Assembly (NCBI GenBank): GCA_022592445.1
Contig: JABYQR010000033.1
Location: 124,001-188,000, forward strand
Length of the DNA: 64,000 nt
Direction of reading: 5' to 3'
Source of the DNA: Cytidiella melzeri
Taxonomy: Eukaryota; Basidiomycota; Agaricomycetes; Polyporales; Irpicaceae
Position 1 is the stretch's first letter; every line of letters starts with the position of its first letter. Positions 21,810 through 32,900 of the stretch are shown piece by piece. The translations under genes and the position numbers were made by a program. The notes under the pieces were generated by a model. That model did not search any database. It had not been told where the DNA came from and saw nothing but the letters and a program-made list of their open reading frames with translations.

Positions 21810-22461
21810 TGTTACAACCCGGTCCAACCACCCGACTTCACGTGACCTCCGCACCCAAACACCGTGCCGCATACTCCGCATCTCCGCACCCACGTTCCAA
21901 CCACCCGACTTCACGTGACCTCCGCACCCGAGCACCGCGCCGTATACTCCGCATCTCCGCACCCACGTCATCATGACCCTTATCATCTGTTTCCTTTACA
22001 TCATGCTGTGTACAATTCTCTTATCGCTCCGCAAGCATGTGCATTTCCTTTGTTCCGCTTTTGTCTACTCCTATCGGACTTGAAGTCATTGTAGTATATA
22101 TACAAGACCCAACTGTAGTGAATAAGCAATTCGAATATCAAATAAGACTCCCCTTCTTATCCTCCTTTTGTCTGCATTCGACTTCACTAGCTGAAGTCGT
22201 CTTACTCGTCGTTGTCCGACATCTCCTCGCTGTCTCCGGTGTTCCTATCACTACACCTCCGCAGGTCCGCATTTCGATTGAGCCTTGCTCTCGAACCCTT
22301 GGTCCTGCTAAGTACAAATTCGAGTCACGAGAATCCCGAGTGGCGCAACTTAACTAGTTGAAGCCAAGACTCATTCTGATCCCCCTCATTTGCTCCTCTG
22401 TTTCCGCATCTCCGCGAACTCCGCAACTCCGCGTCCCCACCATTTCGTCTTGCTCTTGACA
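21810..22461 (+). repeat. 3' LTR of chromovirus 1 (652 bp)
   Basis: Matches the 5' LTR but carries a 73-bp tandem duplication (21823-21895 and 21896-21968), exactly the length difference between the LTRs. Preceded by a polypurine tract TTAAGGGGGAGGTAC. Confidence 0.95.
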
Positions 22462-22720
22462 GTACGTCAAGATGCGGTACAGATCCTATGTAACCTCTAA
22501 TGAGTTCTTTCTGATGTTCAAAAGGTTCAAGATACCGGTCCTGTGTTACCAATGCAATAATTCTATAAACTTCGTTTAAATCTGCTTCAAACAAATATCT
22601 ATAGCGGTTAGGGCACGGTTGTGTTTCACAGGGTCTTGCAACACTGTCGACGTCACAAAAGTTCTCTGAGTCAAAGAGGTGTAATTCGGAATTCGTACAT
22701 GCTAAAGAAGCCAGAGTACA
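22462..22720 (-). pseudogene. Unrecognised coding frame, upstream part, cut by the chromovirus
   Basis: Minus-strand frame from about 22720 to 22462: ELHLFDSENFCDVDS, CETQPCPNRYRYLFEADLNE, YLEPFEHQKELIRGYIGS. It is continuous with 11940-11645 once the chromovirus is removed. A possible splice acceptor (TTCTTTAG) lies at its upstream end near 22700. AT-rich codon use resembles the neighbouring copia ORF rather than the chromovirus. Confidence 0.55.
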
Positions 22721-22939
22721 ACGTTACAAACTAAGTAAAGAAAAGTCATAAAAGTTTGTCAGAATGCGCTACGTTATGGTCGTGACTCGAAGCAGAACAA
22801 GAGAGAGATAGAGAAAGTATACAAGTACACTACGGACTACGCTAATGAAAAATGGCTGTTTGTAACAAGTATCAAGGTACACATCGCGATATTTTATAGT
22901 ATACAATGCGCAGTATAGTTTGATTTGCAGAGAGTCCGT

Positions 22940-24351
22940 TCAAAGAGAAGACGATCCAGGCTCTAAAGAAGGCTCGAGCTCAGCGGGCTCGATTTTTACC
23001 TCGTTCATTTTGCCTTTAAATTCTTCCTCCCTATGAAAGATACTCATCCAGTCCTCCTTCTTCTCCATACGTCTCTGTGTCAGCCAGACCAGCTGGTGAT
23101 CGCTAAGATGATCACGACCATTGAGGACCTCCATCGCTGTGTGAAAGTCCGCAACTGAGATGAAGTACGTATTCCAGATGTTGTCACAGTCCGGCCACTG
23201 TCCCCTCTTGAGCTTGAGGTAGATCCGGGCACAGGCTGTGATCTCCTTGATCCTCTGAGACTTGGCAAACTCTTCCAACTCCTCAACCATCTCTCGATAG
23301 TGTTCGCATTTGTTTCCCATGCTTACAACCATTGTGTCGACGAGTCCCTTAGAGCGTAGGACCAGCTCATTGGGCGTATAGTTGGGGTGGTTGACATGTT
23401 GCATAGCGAGGATGGAACAAACCTGCTCCGGCCTGAAAACCTCCCCCTTTGGTCCATCCACGCCATAACCCATACCACACGGATAGAGAGGCAAAGCCGG
23501 CCTAGTGTCGGTACGATCAACGTGGACCCAGTCGTCGAATGAAAAGGTGGGAATGACTGGTTGGGGAGCGAATACCGTTGGCCATTCATCTTCAACCTGT
23601 CCCTCCTCCTGAGTAGTGGAGGACGGAACCGGAGTAGGCTCGGCAGCTGAAGCGGCCTGGACTACTTGTTCTGAAGAATCATGAGAAACTGGTGAACTGA
23701 TATTTAAACCGTTCATACCATCAACGATATCCCGAATGACCGGTGTAGGCGGATTGACCATAGTTGAAGAAGTCTGTGGAGATGCAAAATTATTTAATGC
23801 TTGGGCAACCATGTCCCAAAGCGATAATCCTGCACTCACAAAAGGCGGTGGCAATGGAGTAGGATGACGATGAGGATGAGGGTGCGACGGCGACGCAGAT
23901 CGACGAGGAGGTGCAGCATTAACCCTGGAAGAAGTTTGGGTTTGATGCACCCTGATTTCCGCGCTGACGTTACGAGGCCTTCGTCTGTACAAGTCCAATT
24001 CCGCCTCTCGATTGGCTTCATTGATGATACGATTAACCTCCCGGAGGTGCCTTTGCCTATCACTTTGCCTGAATCTGTCCCAGCCGTGACGACCAAGAAA
24101 ACTATACTCCATCGATTCCATGCGCCTGACTCCGTCCCTGTCAACGTAGTTGACATTGATCCTAGCATCCTGAGCATCAGTTTGACTCATACGGATAGAG
24201 ATGGGAGTTGGTGAACTCCTTATCTCCATAACAATGGGGTGCCCATACGGTCAAACCGAGTGTAATCATGGACGCGGTAGGGATCATTTGGAGAGTGGGG
24301 AGCGAAGCGGGCATTGACGCGACGGGAAGTGCGGCGAGAGTTGTTCGGCAT
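22940..24351 (-). CDS. Uncharacterised protein in the copia 5' region
   Basis: A minus-strand frame of 429 residues opens at ATG 24229. An upstream ATG at 24351 (MPNNSRRTSRRVNARF) reads into it if one base is added near 24256, giving FDRYGHPIVMEIR, so a one-base deletion is likely. The protein has an Arg-rich N-terminus, a Pro/His-rich centre and an acidic helical C-terminus (CEHYREMVEELEEFAKSQ). No known domain was recognised. It lies between a minus-strand copia LTR with primer site (25130-25694) and the copia gag at 11628. It may therefore be an extra ORF of that element or a separate gag-like gene. Confidence 0.5.
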
Positions 24352-25129
24352 CTTCAAAAATATAACGGTCTGGAAGAAAGAATTAAGAGTATAAGATTTA
24401 TGTCGTCATATTCAATCCACAACACTTTCCTTGAGAAAGTCCTGGGGATTGCTAATGGAAAAGTTGAATGTGAGTAAAAGTTTTCCACAAGTGATTCAAG
24501 ACAAGTATGACCACTTGCAACTTCGACTTCTACCAGTCGGTATGATACGACGAAAACATAATGGCGCATGTAAGAAACACCACGAAGTATAGGAGAGTCC
24601 ACAATCTCCGTGATACCAAAAGTAAAAGTGGACGACATGCCTCAAGAAATTCTACAGCTACAAAAAGCGGCGATTTCTAATTCCAGGACTGACTGACGTG
24701 CGCCAACACGAAGGTCCTAGGCCTCTAAGTCACGAGCTTAGAGTGCCACTCAACACTACCCTCCTATTGTACTACTCCGCCGATCTACCACTTGTACAAG
24801 TGGGAGCTTGTTCCTCCACCACCGGATTTTACACTGCGTGTTAGGCAGATTCCGCGTAATGCACGACTTGTTAAAGTTGAGAACCACCAAAGGTGGCTTA
24901 AGTATTCAGCTGGGTTGGGAGTGCGTACGCAAGGGGCAAGTAGGTGAGGGAATTAGCTGTAGAAAATCAGTTGGGAATATTGTATTCAAAGCTGAGGCAG
25001 TCAACCAGTACAACTCTACTACTACTATGTGGCCAAACAAAGCAAAGTAGAGAAACTTACTTATAAGAAAGCTTGGGGGATACTGGTTGATGGATGTCGT
25101 TGAGAGTGTGGATGTAGTTAAGCTAAAAG
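24352..25129. other. Leader-like region, no gene recognised
   Basis: Between the copia primer site and the ORF at 24351. A 94-codon minus frame (24638-24354) exists but shows no domain. Nothing else supportable was seen. Confidence 0.35.
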
Positions 25130-25144
25130 CCGGGGCTCATAACC
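25130..25144 (-). other. Copia primer-binding site
   Basis: On the minus strand GGTTATGAGCCCCGG directly follows the LTR. The identical 15-mer follows the 5' LTR of the other copia element at 26109. Confidence 0.7.
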
Positions 25145-25694
25145 TAACAAAGTGGAATATGTGTGCGAGGGGTAGAGGCTGTTAAGCTTCGAAGATGAGT
25201 CTTATTATTCTTGCTGCTTCAGCAGCTCTGCTTATATACATGTCTGTATCTACTTATGTAAGCAACTACTATACATGTCTACTTCAGCTATTCTACTGTA
25301 TTACTAAGTGCATGACTCATGCATGATCCATGCTATGCATGCATGACTCATTGTATGACTATGCTCAGCACTTGTACCAGAGGCGTACATAATGAGTAAA
25401 TGACTCATGCTAGTACTTGTCCTCAGATGTATGCTTTAGGCATCCTCTGGAGTTGTACTACGTGCTTCCCATGTCATTTCCTATGCTACTAGAACACAGG
25501 CGTACATATATGTATAGTACTACTACAGCCCATATCTGTACGTCTCAGCTAATGTGATGGTTACTACTTGAGTTTCCATATACGGCTGCATAATTCCCAT
25601 ATCAAGACTGTGAGAACTCTGCTACCTAAAGCGTCCTTGTAATAAGGCGTGGGAAACTACATATCATATCATATTATATTATATAGTTTTAACA
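25145..25694 (-). mobile_element. Copia LTR (5' LTR or solo), minus strand
   Basis: On the minus strand it starts TGTTAAAAC (25694), contains TATATAAGCAGAGC near 25235 and runs to the primer site at 25144. It is rich in ATGACTCATGCATGA-type palindromes (25310-25410). No 5-bp duplication was seen, so it may be the 5' LTR of the dismembered copia element to its left. Confidence 0.65.
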
Positions 25695-25789
25695 ATCCCT
25701 CTTTGCTTGAGCTGGAATGGACAGCGCGGAACAAGCAAATGACATAGTCAAAACAACAACAACATGTAGATACAGCTAATCGAAATACA

Positions 25790-25938
25790 ATTATACAACG
25801 CAAGCTGCCCCTGAAATTCCATCCAAATATCCCTGCGAATCTCCTCGCGCGTACGTGCAGCTACAGGTTCAGGTAGGAGTTTCTGTGATGGGCCAGGGGC
25901 ACGCTTCGGCTTGAAGCGCGCCATCCAGGAGTCAAGGA
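25790..25938 (-). pseudogene. Short coding fragment interrupted by a copia LTR
   Basis: Minus-strand frame LDSWMARFKPKRAPGPSQ, then EPVAARTREEIRRDIWMEF, ending at the LTR boundary 25939. The sequence looks coding but is too short to assign, and no continuation was found on the far side of the element. Confidence 0.35.
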
Positions 25939-26108
25939 TGTTTGACTATATTAATTAGACGCTTAACGTACTAGCGCCGTAGTCACTGTATATACGACTT
26001 ACTCTGATCAATGCAACAATACGCACTTTTGATCCCCAACTCCCACTGTGTGATCTCTCTCAGTCTTGCTCTTTCAACAATCTCCACTACTTTCATAGCC
26101 TTCTAATA
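25939..26108 (+). repeat. 5' LTR of copia 2
   Basis: Starts TGTTTGACTATATTAAT and is about 90% similar to the 3' LTR by eye. Most differences look like C/T or G/A changes. Confidence 0.9.
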
Positions 26109-26347
26109 GGTTATGAGCCCCGGATAAGCTCACTACCTTACTCAAACTACCTTCTGCACTCACTACCCATCAGTTGATGAGCTCTGATCCCACTGATCAG
26201 TCTTAACCTCGTTGTTCTACGCGTGAACAAAAACAAACCAACTTTCTTTGAGGTACCATCCCTCGTACCACTTGCAGGAGACGTACTTCTGTCTTCACTC
26301 CTACTCCAACTCCTCCTCCTGCTCCTACTCCTCCTCAACAACCTACA

Positions 26348-29300
26348 ATGTCTTCCGCTTCTCGCACTGGTACCCCAGGTCCTGCACCTTCTGACCACGC
26401 CCCCAACGTCCCTACCACCTCTGCTGTTGCCGATCAACCAACTGCCCGCATCACAGCATCACGTCGAGTCTCAGCACCCCCCTCAGATCGCCGACGCACG
26501 CCATTCGACACGCTCCGCGACGGCTTTGCACGTCGTCACCCCACTAAAACATCGTCAGACGATAGCGACAATGCTATGGACGACGACGAGGCGCACGAAA
26601 GGCGACGGGGCAAACTGCCCGGAGCCTATCGCGCACCTTCCCCCTCGCCATCTGGCCCTACTGACTCCGCGTGAGCGGTGTCGTCCCTCCTTTCCGTGCC
26701 TCCAAAACACGACGTGGAATATACTATGTTGCTCAGCGACGTCCACAAAGTCTTCGCAGACGTTGGCAAGCTCACAGGTCCTGATGCCTGGCCAATTTGG
26801 AAATTCCGTGTCGATACTGCGATGTCGACTATTGTTGATTTCTACAGCTACAGGGGTGGTCTTACCATTCCTCAAGAGGTCCAACGGGCCGTCTTTAACG
26901 TCCTGGCCGGACACATTGCGGACTCTGTGATGGAAAACTACCTCAATGAGACCGCACCTCACAGACTGATGGAGAAACTCTCCGAACGTTTCGAACCGAC
27001 TTCTACTATGTCGGGCGCGAACGAAATCTTCCAACTCTTCTCCCTCCGCCGTCCTGTCCACGAAATGGACAAACTACTTGACGACGCGCACAACCTCTAC
27101 TCGAAGATTCTTTCCAAGGGCATTGAGCTTCCCCAGCACATCTTCTACTCCGCCCTCGTCGGCATCATTCCGCCCACCTATGCGCATACTCGCGCTAGCT
27201 ACCAGGCTGGTGTGGGTTCTTGTACTCCTGTTGGCAAGAAATACGACTACAACCCCATCTCGCTGAGTGTAAAGCTTTGCCGCGACTTCCATGGTTGGCG
27301 ACTTGCTCACCCACTTGACCGCTCTCGGTCTAAGGGTTCGTCAACCCTCGTCCCTCGCGATAGGCCCGCTGGTGGATCTTCCGCCGCGTTGCCAGCAGTC
27401 GACAAACATGTCGAACGTCCAGCGAAAGCCACCTCCTCCACTCGTGCGGCTGCTGCTCCTTACTCTAAGGAGAAGTCCGTTCGTGACACTTCAAAGATGA
27501 AGTGTTACAACTGTAACAAGACAGGCCACACGACGCCTACTTGCCCTTTGCCCTGGACAGAGAAGTCCAAGGAGGCGATGAAGAGAAAGGGTAATACTTG
27601 GAAGTCCGTCGCTGCTGGTGCCAAGGGCAAAGCTGCCACTGCCGCCGCTGTTGTTGCCACTCCCGCTGTCGCTGGTCCGTCGACCACTACTCCTCGCCAC
27701 AACCAGAGCGCGTGGGTGTCGGCTCTCTCTGAGTCCAATGTCACTATGCACGTAAGTACTTCGCTTACTACTACCACTTTTTCTACTCTACTTCCACTGT
27801 ATGCGACTTGGTGCACAGACGAGTCAATACATATTCTTGATACTGGCGCGACTATACACTGTACGCCATATCGAGACTTACTTTTCAATGTCCACTTTGT
27901 ACCAACTATTGTACTGACTGTTGCCAACTCAGAACAACTAGTTTTGAAACTCGCTGGTGACATGATACTCGAGGTGGAACAGGAAAGTGGTAAGTTTACT
28001 GAACTCTTGCTGAAGAATGTCTACTTCAACTCAACTCTACCTTTTACTTTAATCAGCATTGGAAAACTGGATCCTGATTATCGTTTTACTTTCTATCACA
28101 ATCTTTGTACTATATACAACTCAAACTCGACTTGTGTGGCTGTAGTTAGAATGTCAAATGATTTATACATGCTATCATCAACTCGAGTGACTTCTTTAGC
28201 AAGCGTGCATAGAACTGGCATTACTCTACTTGAACTACATAAAAAACTCGGTCATCTCAGTTACTTCATGATCAAGAAACTACTTCAAACTTCGTCAATT
28301 ATTACTGATCATATAACTGACCATACTGAAACTCCGTGCGAGGACTGTTTACTCAACAATATCCATTGCAATACTGTACCCAAACTTTGTTCTTCATTGT
28401 TAGCTGAAGCTTTCGGAGATCACTTCCATATTGACATCTTTGGGCCTCTACCCACAGCGTAGATTACTGGTAAACATAAATACTGGTTGACTATCGTCGA
28501 CAATGCTACTAGATGGTTAGTACTTGCACCACTAGTTACTAAAGATGACGCATATACTCAATGGGTCATTTTCTCTACTGAATTATTGACGCAATATGGT
28601 ATTCGCGTCAAGATACTTCAAGCCGATAACGACGGTGTCTTTACCAGTAAAGCTATGACTGCTTACTTAAAAACTCAAGGAACTATACTATGTCTTACTG
28701 TACACGATACTCCTCAGCAAAACGGTGTTGCTGAACGTGTACATCAAACTATTATGAACTTGATTTGAGGAAACCTGCATACTGCATCTTTACCAAATTG
28801 ACTATGGTGGTACACTGCACTATACGCAATGTATGTGTACAACTGTTCTCCTGTACTATACTTAACTACAAAACTCCTTACTTTAAGCAATATGGCACAG
28901 ACGCTAACCTTGATGGACTTCAAGTCTTTGGTCAGCCGTGCATTGTATACGACAAATATCGCACAAACAAACTAGCATCTAAGGGTAAAAGGGGAGTCTG
29001 GATAGGCTTCGCTGAACACTCTAAGGGTCACTATGTTTACTTCGGACAATGTGTCGGAGTTGAACGTAACTTGCAATTTGTTGACTCTACAATACAAATT
29101 GAAGGGGAGAAAGAACCAAAAGTCACAAAACTTACTGCTGAAAAACAACTTGAACTTGAGGACAACCCTCACATAGAACCAATGGAAATCAACGAGCCTG
29201 ACCCTACTGGTCCAAGGCGTTCCAACAGAACTCCTCAACTATCGCGTAAACCTCGTGGTGTAGACTACGACGAAGTAGACACTAACATTGCTTTCTACTT

Positions 29301-30861
29301 AACTGAGTTTAACGCTTACTATGCTGAGGACGTCGGTGACCCTGTCACTTTCAAAGATGTACTTAATCACCCTCTCAAAGACGATTGGTTTAAGCCTATG
29401 AAACTTGAGGTTGATACACTAGAACAACTCGGCACTTGGGAATACTGTATCCCGCCGCCAAATGCCAACGTTACTGGTTCTCGCTTCGTCTATAAGACTA
29501 AGTACGAACATGGCAAAGCTACTAAACTCAAGTCAAGACTTGTTGCGCAAGGATACTCTCAGCGCGGTGGTATTGATTACTATGCAAACAACTTGTTCGC
29601 TCCAGTCGCGCGCATCTACACTTCGAGATTAACCAACTCGATGTTAAGTCCGCTTACTTATACGGTAAGATTAACGATGATGAAGATCTTTATCTTCGTC
29701 CGCCGCCTGGCGATCTACTGCCCAACTTGCTTAAGGGCTGGGTACTTAAACTACGCAAAACTATCTATGGCCTTAAACAAGCCGGATGTTGCTGGTACAA
29801 GGTACTATGCGATATACTTTTTCAACTTGGACTCAAGCATTCAGACTATGATAACACTGTCTTCTACCTTTACAGGGGAGACAAACTAAAACTTATACTC
29901 GCTGTTCATGTCGACAATATTACTCTCTGTACTATTACTTCTGTCATCGCTGAACAATTTGAGATAGCACTTAGACAACATGTTGAGGTAACAAACGGTG
30001 GCACTATCCACTGGATGCTTGGCATGGAGATTGATTACAACAAAGCCTCTGGTGTTATCAAGCTTTGTCAACGTGATTATATCCAAACTATACTTAAACA
30101 AAACAACTTTGACCACAATCATACACGTCGTACTCCTATGATACACGAGCACAACTTAGCCCCCTGTGACTCGAAAGAACCTCGTCAGGACGCTGATGCT
30201 ATTGAACAATACATGTCTCTAGTTGGTGGTTTACAATACGTCGCTGACTGTACTTGACCAGACGTTGCATACTGCACTGGTCAAATTGCACGATACTTAG
30301 CTGACCCTTCTAAGGAACACTTTGCTGCAGCTAAACAGAACGTGCGATTACTGGCGTGTCCTAGGAAACCAAGCCGCTACTTCTAATACTTCACTTGTCG
30401 GATACGCTGATTCTGACGGTATGACTACATACGGCAATAAACCCATAATGGGCTACACCTTCACATACAATGACTCGCTTATCTCTTGGTCAAGTAAGCG
30501 CAGTTCACTAGTAACACTATCGGTCACCGAAGCCAAATTATATGCCTTAGCGCATGCGTCAACTGAGGCTATATATTTAAAAGCCCTCATTGACGAACTA
30601 CTTAACTTTACTATGGATCCTGTCAAGATGTATACTGACAGTGCATCAACTATTGCCATTGTTAGCTCACTCGACGAGCAACATTTGCAACGAACTAAAC
30701 ACTTCGAAATTTGTAAGAATTTCATCAGCAATTGTGTACTCAAGAAGTATATAACTATTCATCACATATCTTCTAACAATCAACGTGCTGATACACTTAC
30801 TAAAGCACTACCTCTCAAAAAACTCAAGCACTTCAATGAACTACTTCATATTTGTGCTTGA
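26348..30861 (+). pseudogene. Copia 2 Gag-Pol polyprotein, several stops and shifts
   Basis: Starts MSSASRTGTPG. Gag (PIWKFRVDTAMSTIV, FNVLAGHIADSVMENYL) is followed by the intact CCHC knuckle CYNCNKTGHTTPTC near 27500, protease ILDTGATIHCTP, GAG-pre-integrase LHKKLGHLSYFMIKK, and integrase (HIDIFGP; ILQADNDGVF; PQQNGVAERVHQT). RT follows (RFVYKTKYEHGKATKLKSRL; IYGLKQAGCCWYKVL; VHVDNITL in place of YVDD) and then RNase H (SVTEAKLYAL; YTDSASTIAI; RTKHFEI). In-frame stops lie at 26672 (TGA), 28460 (TAG), 28766 (TGA) and 30255 (TGA), with frame changes near 28855, 29620 and 30340. The four stops are explained by single C-to-T changes. The element cannot encode a working polyprotein. Confidence 0.92.
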
Positions 30862-30868
30862 AGGGGAG

Positions 30869-31038
30869 TGTTCAACTATATTACTGAGTCACTTAACGTA
30901 CTAGCACCGTAGTTACCGTATATAAGACTTACTCTGATCAATGCAGCAATACGCGCTTTTGATCCCCAACTCTCACTGTGTGATCCCTCCCAGTCTTGCT
31001 CTCTCAACGCTCTCCTTTACTTCCATAGCCTTCTAACA
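30869..31038 (+). repeat. 3' LTR of copia 2
   Basis: Starts TGTTCAACTATATTACT, ends TTCTAACA, and is the same length as the 5' LTR. It has a TATATAAG box near 30920. Confidence 0.92.
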
Positions 31039-31049
31039 ATATTTTTATC

Positions 31050-31610
31050 TTACCCACAATACTTAAATGTCAATTTTTTGAGGTAACTTTGTTACTTAAG
31101 CCAGTTTTTGTTACTCACATGCCCAGAGCACTTAATTTTTGGATTGAATAGCTTTGAGTCCTTACTTTCATTGGTAGTGTTGTTACCCATAACCAGTTTT
31201 GTTCTGAATCCAACTGAAATACTGACTTTGATAACTCAATTCATTATCAATGACTGCTTTTCTTACATAATTCCCCAAAGGACTGACTGTTTAAAAGTAA
31301 ATTTGAACTCTTACCTTTTCAAGTGATTTTGTTAGCAATTTTCACTTTTGTTACTAACTTGGGTGAAATACTTACTTTGATGAATAATTTTATCATTGAT
31401 AACAGCTTGTGCCACTCATTTGCCCATATTACTCACTTTCATGATAAGTTTTCAATTCTCACTTGTATAAGTAATTTATTGCTTACAATAGCTTAAGTAC
31501 CAGGAATACTTACTTGAATTAGTAATTTTGTTACTGGTAACAACTCTCATGAGTAACTTGTTGGGAATACATACATTGATAAGTCATTCTGTTGCCAATG
31601 TGCCAGGATT
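31050..31610. repeat. AT-rich degenerate tandem region
   Basis: Irregular copies of a motif close to GAAATACTTACTTTGATGA with GTTACTNNTAAC-like cores, spaced roughly 60-80 nt. CpG is almost absent. No gene. Confidence 0.5.
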
Positions 31611-31661
31611 ATGCCTAACAACTCAGTGAGTCACACAGTCACAGAGTTGCCGGGCTGAGAG

Positions 31662-31740
31662 TGTAATCTGGCTGAGTAAAAAAATCACCTGTTTCTTACT
31701 GCACCTGAAAAAAGGTGATTTTTTACTCAGCCAGATTACA
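31662..31740. repeat. Long hairpin (inverted repeat, 27-28 nt arms)
   Basis: Arm 31662-31689 (TGTAATCTGGCTGAGTAAAA...) pairs with 31714-31740 with a single extra A, around a 24-nt loop. Possibly a MITE or the end of a folded element. Confidence 0.85.
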
Positions 31741-31799
31741 GATGCCCTGCAGAGGCCTCGAGGCCCTGGTTTGAATCCTGCCTTGTACATTTTTTAGTT

Positions 31800-32900
31800 G
31801 ATGTTTATTTGAAGTAGGCTAAGTGTGATTGATATACCCATCCATGAATCTGATTGATGGCAGTAACAAAATGCCAATAGATACTTCCCAGATCTATAAC
31901 AAAAGGAATAAGCTGAGGTTCAGTCTGAGTCTGAGCAATGTTTTCCAGTAATATCGCCATAACCTCCTCAATTCTTCTTTAAATTCAAAGTCCTTGTTAC
32001 CAGCACGTTTGCAAGCATAGGTCTATGCAATGGTGTGTAATATGTACCCATTTGTGTCCATTTGCAAGCTGCCAAAGATCAAACACTGTATTTGGATTGG
32101 GTAATGTAATGCAATATGAAGTTTGAAGTGGTTGGTAACAAACACAGTGTGGTGCCATCAATTCACTTCATTTTGAATATACAAGAACTGTTACCAAGTG
32201 TATTGCCTATCAAATTCCTACACTTTGGGGGACAGTAGCGTTACATCTACAGGGATATCAAAGCAGTCACCTGCACTGAAACAATTCTACTTTATCCTTC
32301 AGGAATTGTAATAGCCTCAAACAGTTTCTAAAACAAGTGAAGTTGCTATCAAGTAGAACTTCAGTAAACAATCTTGTTCCTGGTAATAACCCTACCAAGT
32401 AATTGAGTAATGCATGTTTACTTTAGTACATACCTTTGCTATTGGTACAACTGCACTAAGCAAATTGACATGGGATAAAGTAATTGTGTTAAAATTGACA
32501 AGTTTAGTTGCAGGCAGAGCAAGGATATATCAATAAAAGGTAGTCAGAAATGGTGGCAAGGGGATATAGTTATTTTGTGATTTATGTTGTGATTTGTCTG
32601 GTGTTTTATTTACTCTTAATGCAACAATTGGTTGTAGGGCTTAATGAGAACTTACTGTCAATACAACTCAGCAAGAAAGGCTAGATATGCTCTAAAAATA
32701 GATGGATTGAAAACGTTGTGTTTGAATCAACTCCCAGAACATGTCATATGTGTCCTGTTGATGTCTGAACTGCCTCATCCACATTGGAACTGCTGCAGGC
32801 TGTGTTTTGATGGTAATCTTGAAAGAGCAACTAATTCCTGTGGCACCTTGTTGAACAATCAGTTGCATTGCTCACTGCTGATGCAACAAAACAAAATTAT
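31800..32900 (-). mobile_element. Inverted, diverged fragments of the satellite-bearing element
   Basis: 31990-32312 matches the reverse complement of the element's left end, including CACTTTGGGGGACA and CTTCAGGAATTGTA at 32299-32312. 32400-32530 and 32690-32890 match its centre-right (CAACTAAACTTGTCAATT and satellite motifs) in reverse. This implies two decayed minus-oriented copies or one rearranged copy. Confidence 0.65.

Larger units (their letters stand above)
11941..22461 (+). mobile_element. Ty3 chromovirus 1, complete LTR to LTR
   Basis: Flanked by the 5-bp duplication GTACG (11936-11940 and 22462-22466). LTRs start TGTTACAAC and end ACA. Order: 5' LTR, self-priming site, gag, protease, RT, RNase H, integrase (interrupted at 16473), chromodomain, antisense Zn2Cys6 gene, polypurine tract (21796-21809), 3' LTR. 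Pol carries at least three frameshifts (about 14385, 14655 and 14840) and a TGA, so it is non-autonomous now, while gag and the antisense gene remain open. Confidence 0.95.
25939..31038 (+). mobile_element. Ty1/copia element 2, LTR to LTR
   Basis: 170-bp LTRs at 25939-26108 and 30869-31038 with TG...CA ends (the first now ends TA). Primer site GGTTATGAGCCCCGG at 26109 and polypurine AAGGGGAG at 30861. The flanks AAGGA and ATATT do not match, so the original duplication is lost or the ends come from recombination. Confidence 0.92.

Noticed and set aside
25939..31038. Intact copia element
   Set aside because: LTRs and domain order are complete, but four in-frame stops, three frame changes and VHVDN for YVDD show it is dead.
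31741..31800. tRNA gene
   Set aside because: Only a B-box match is present. The T-stem does not pair well, no A-box lies at the right distance and no cloverleaf can be drawn.
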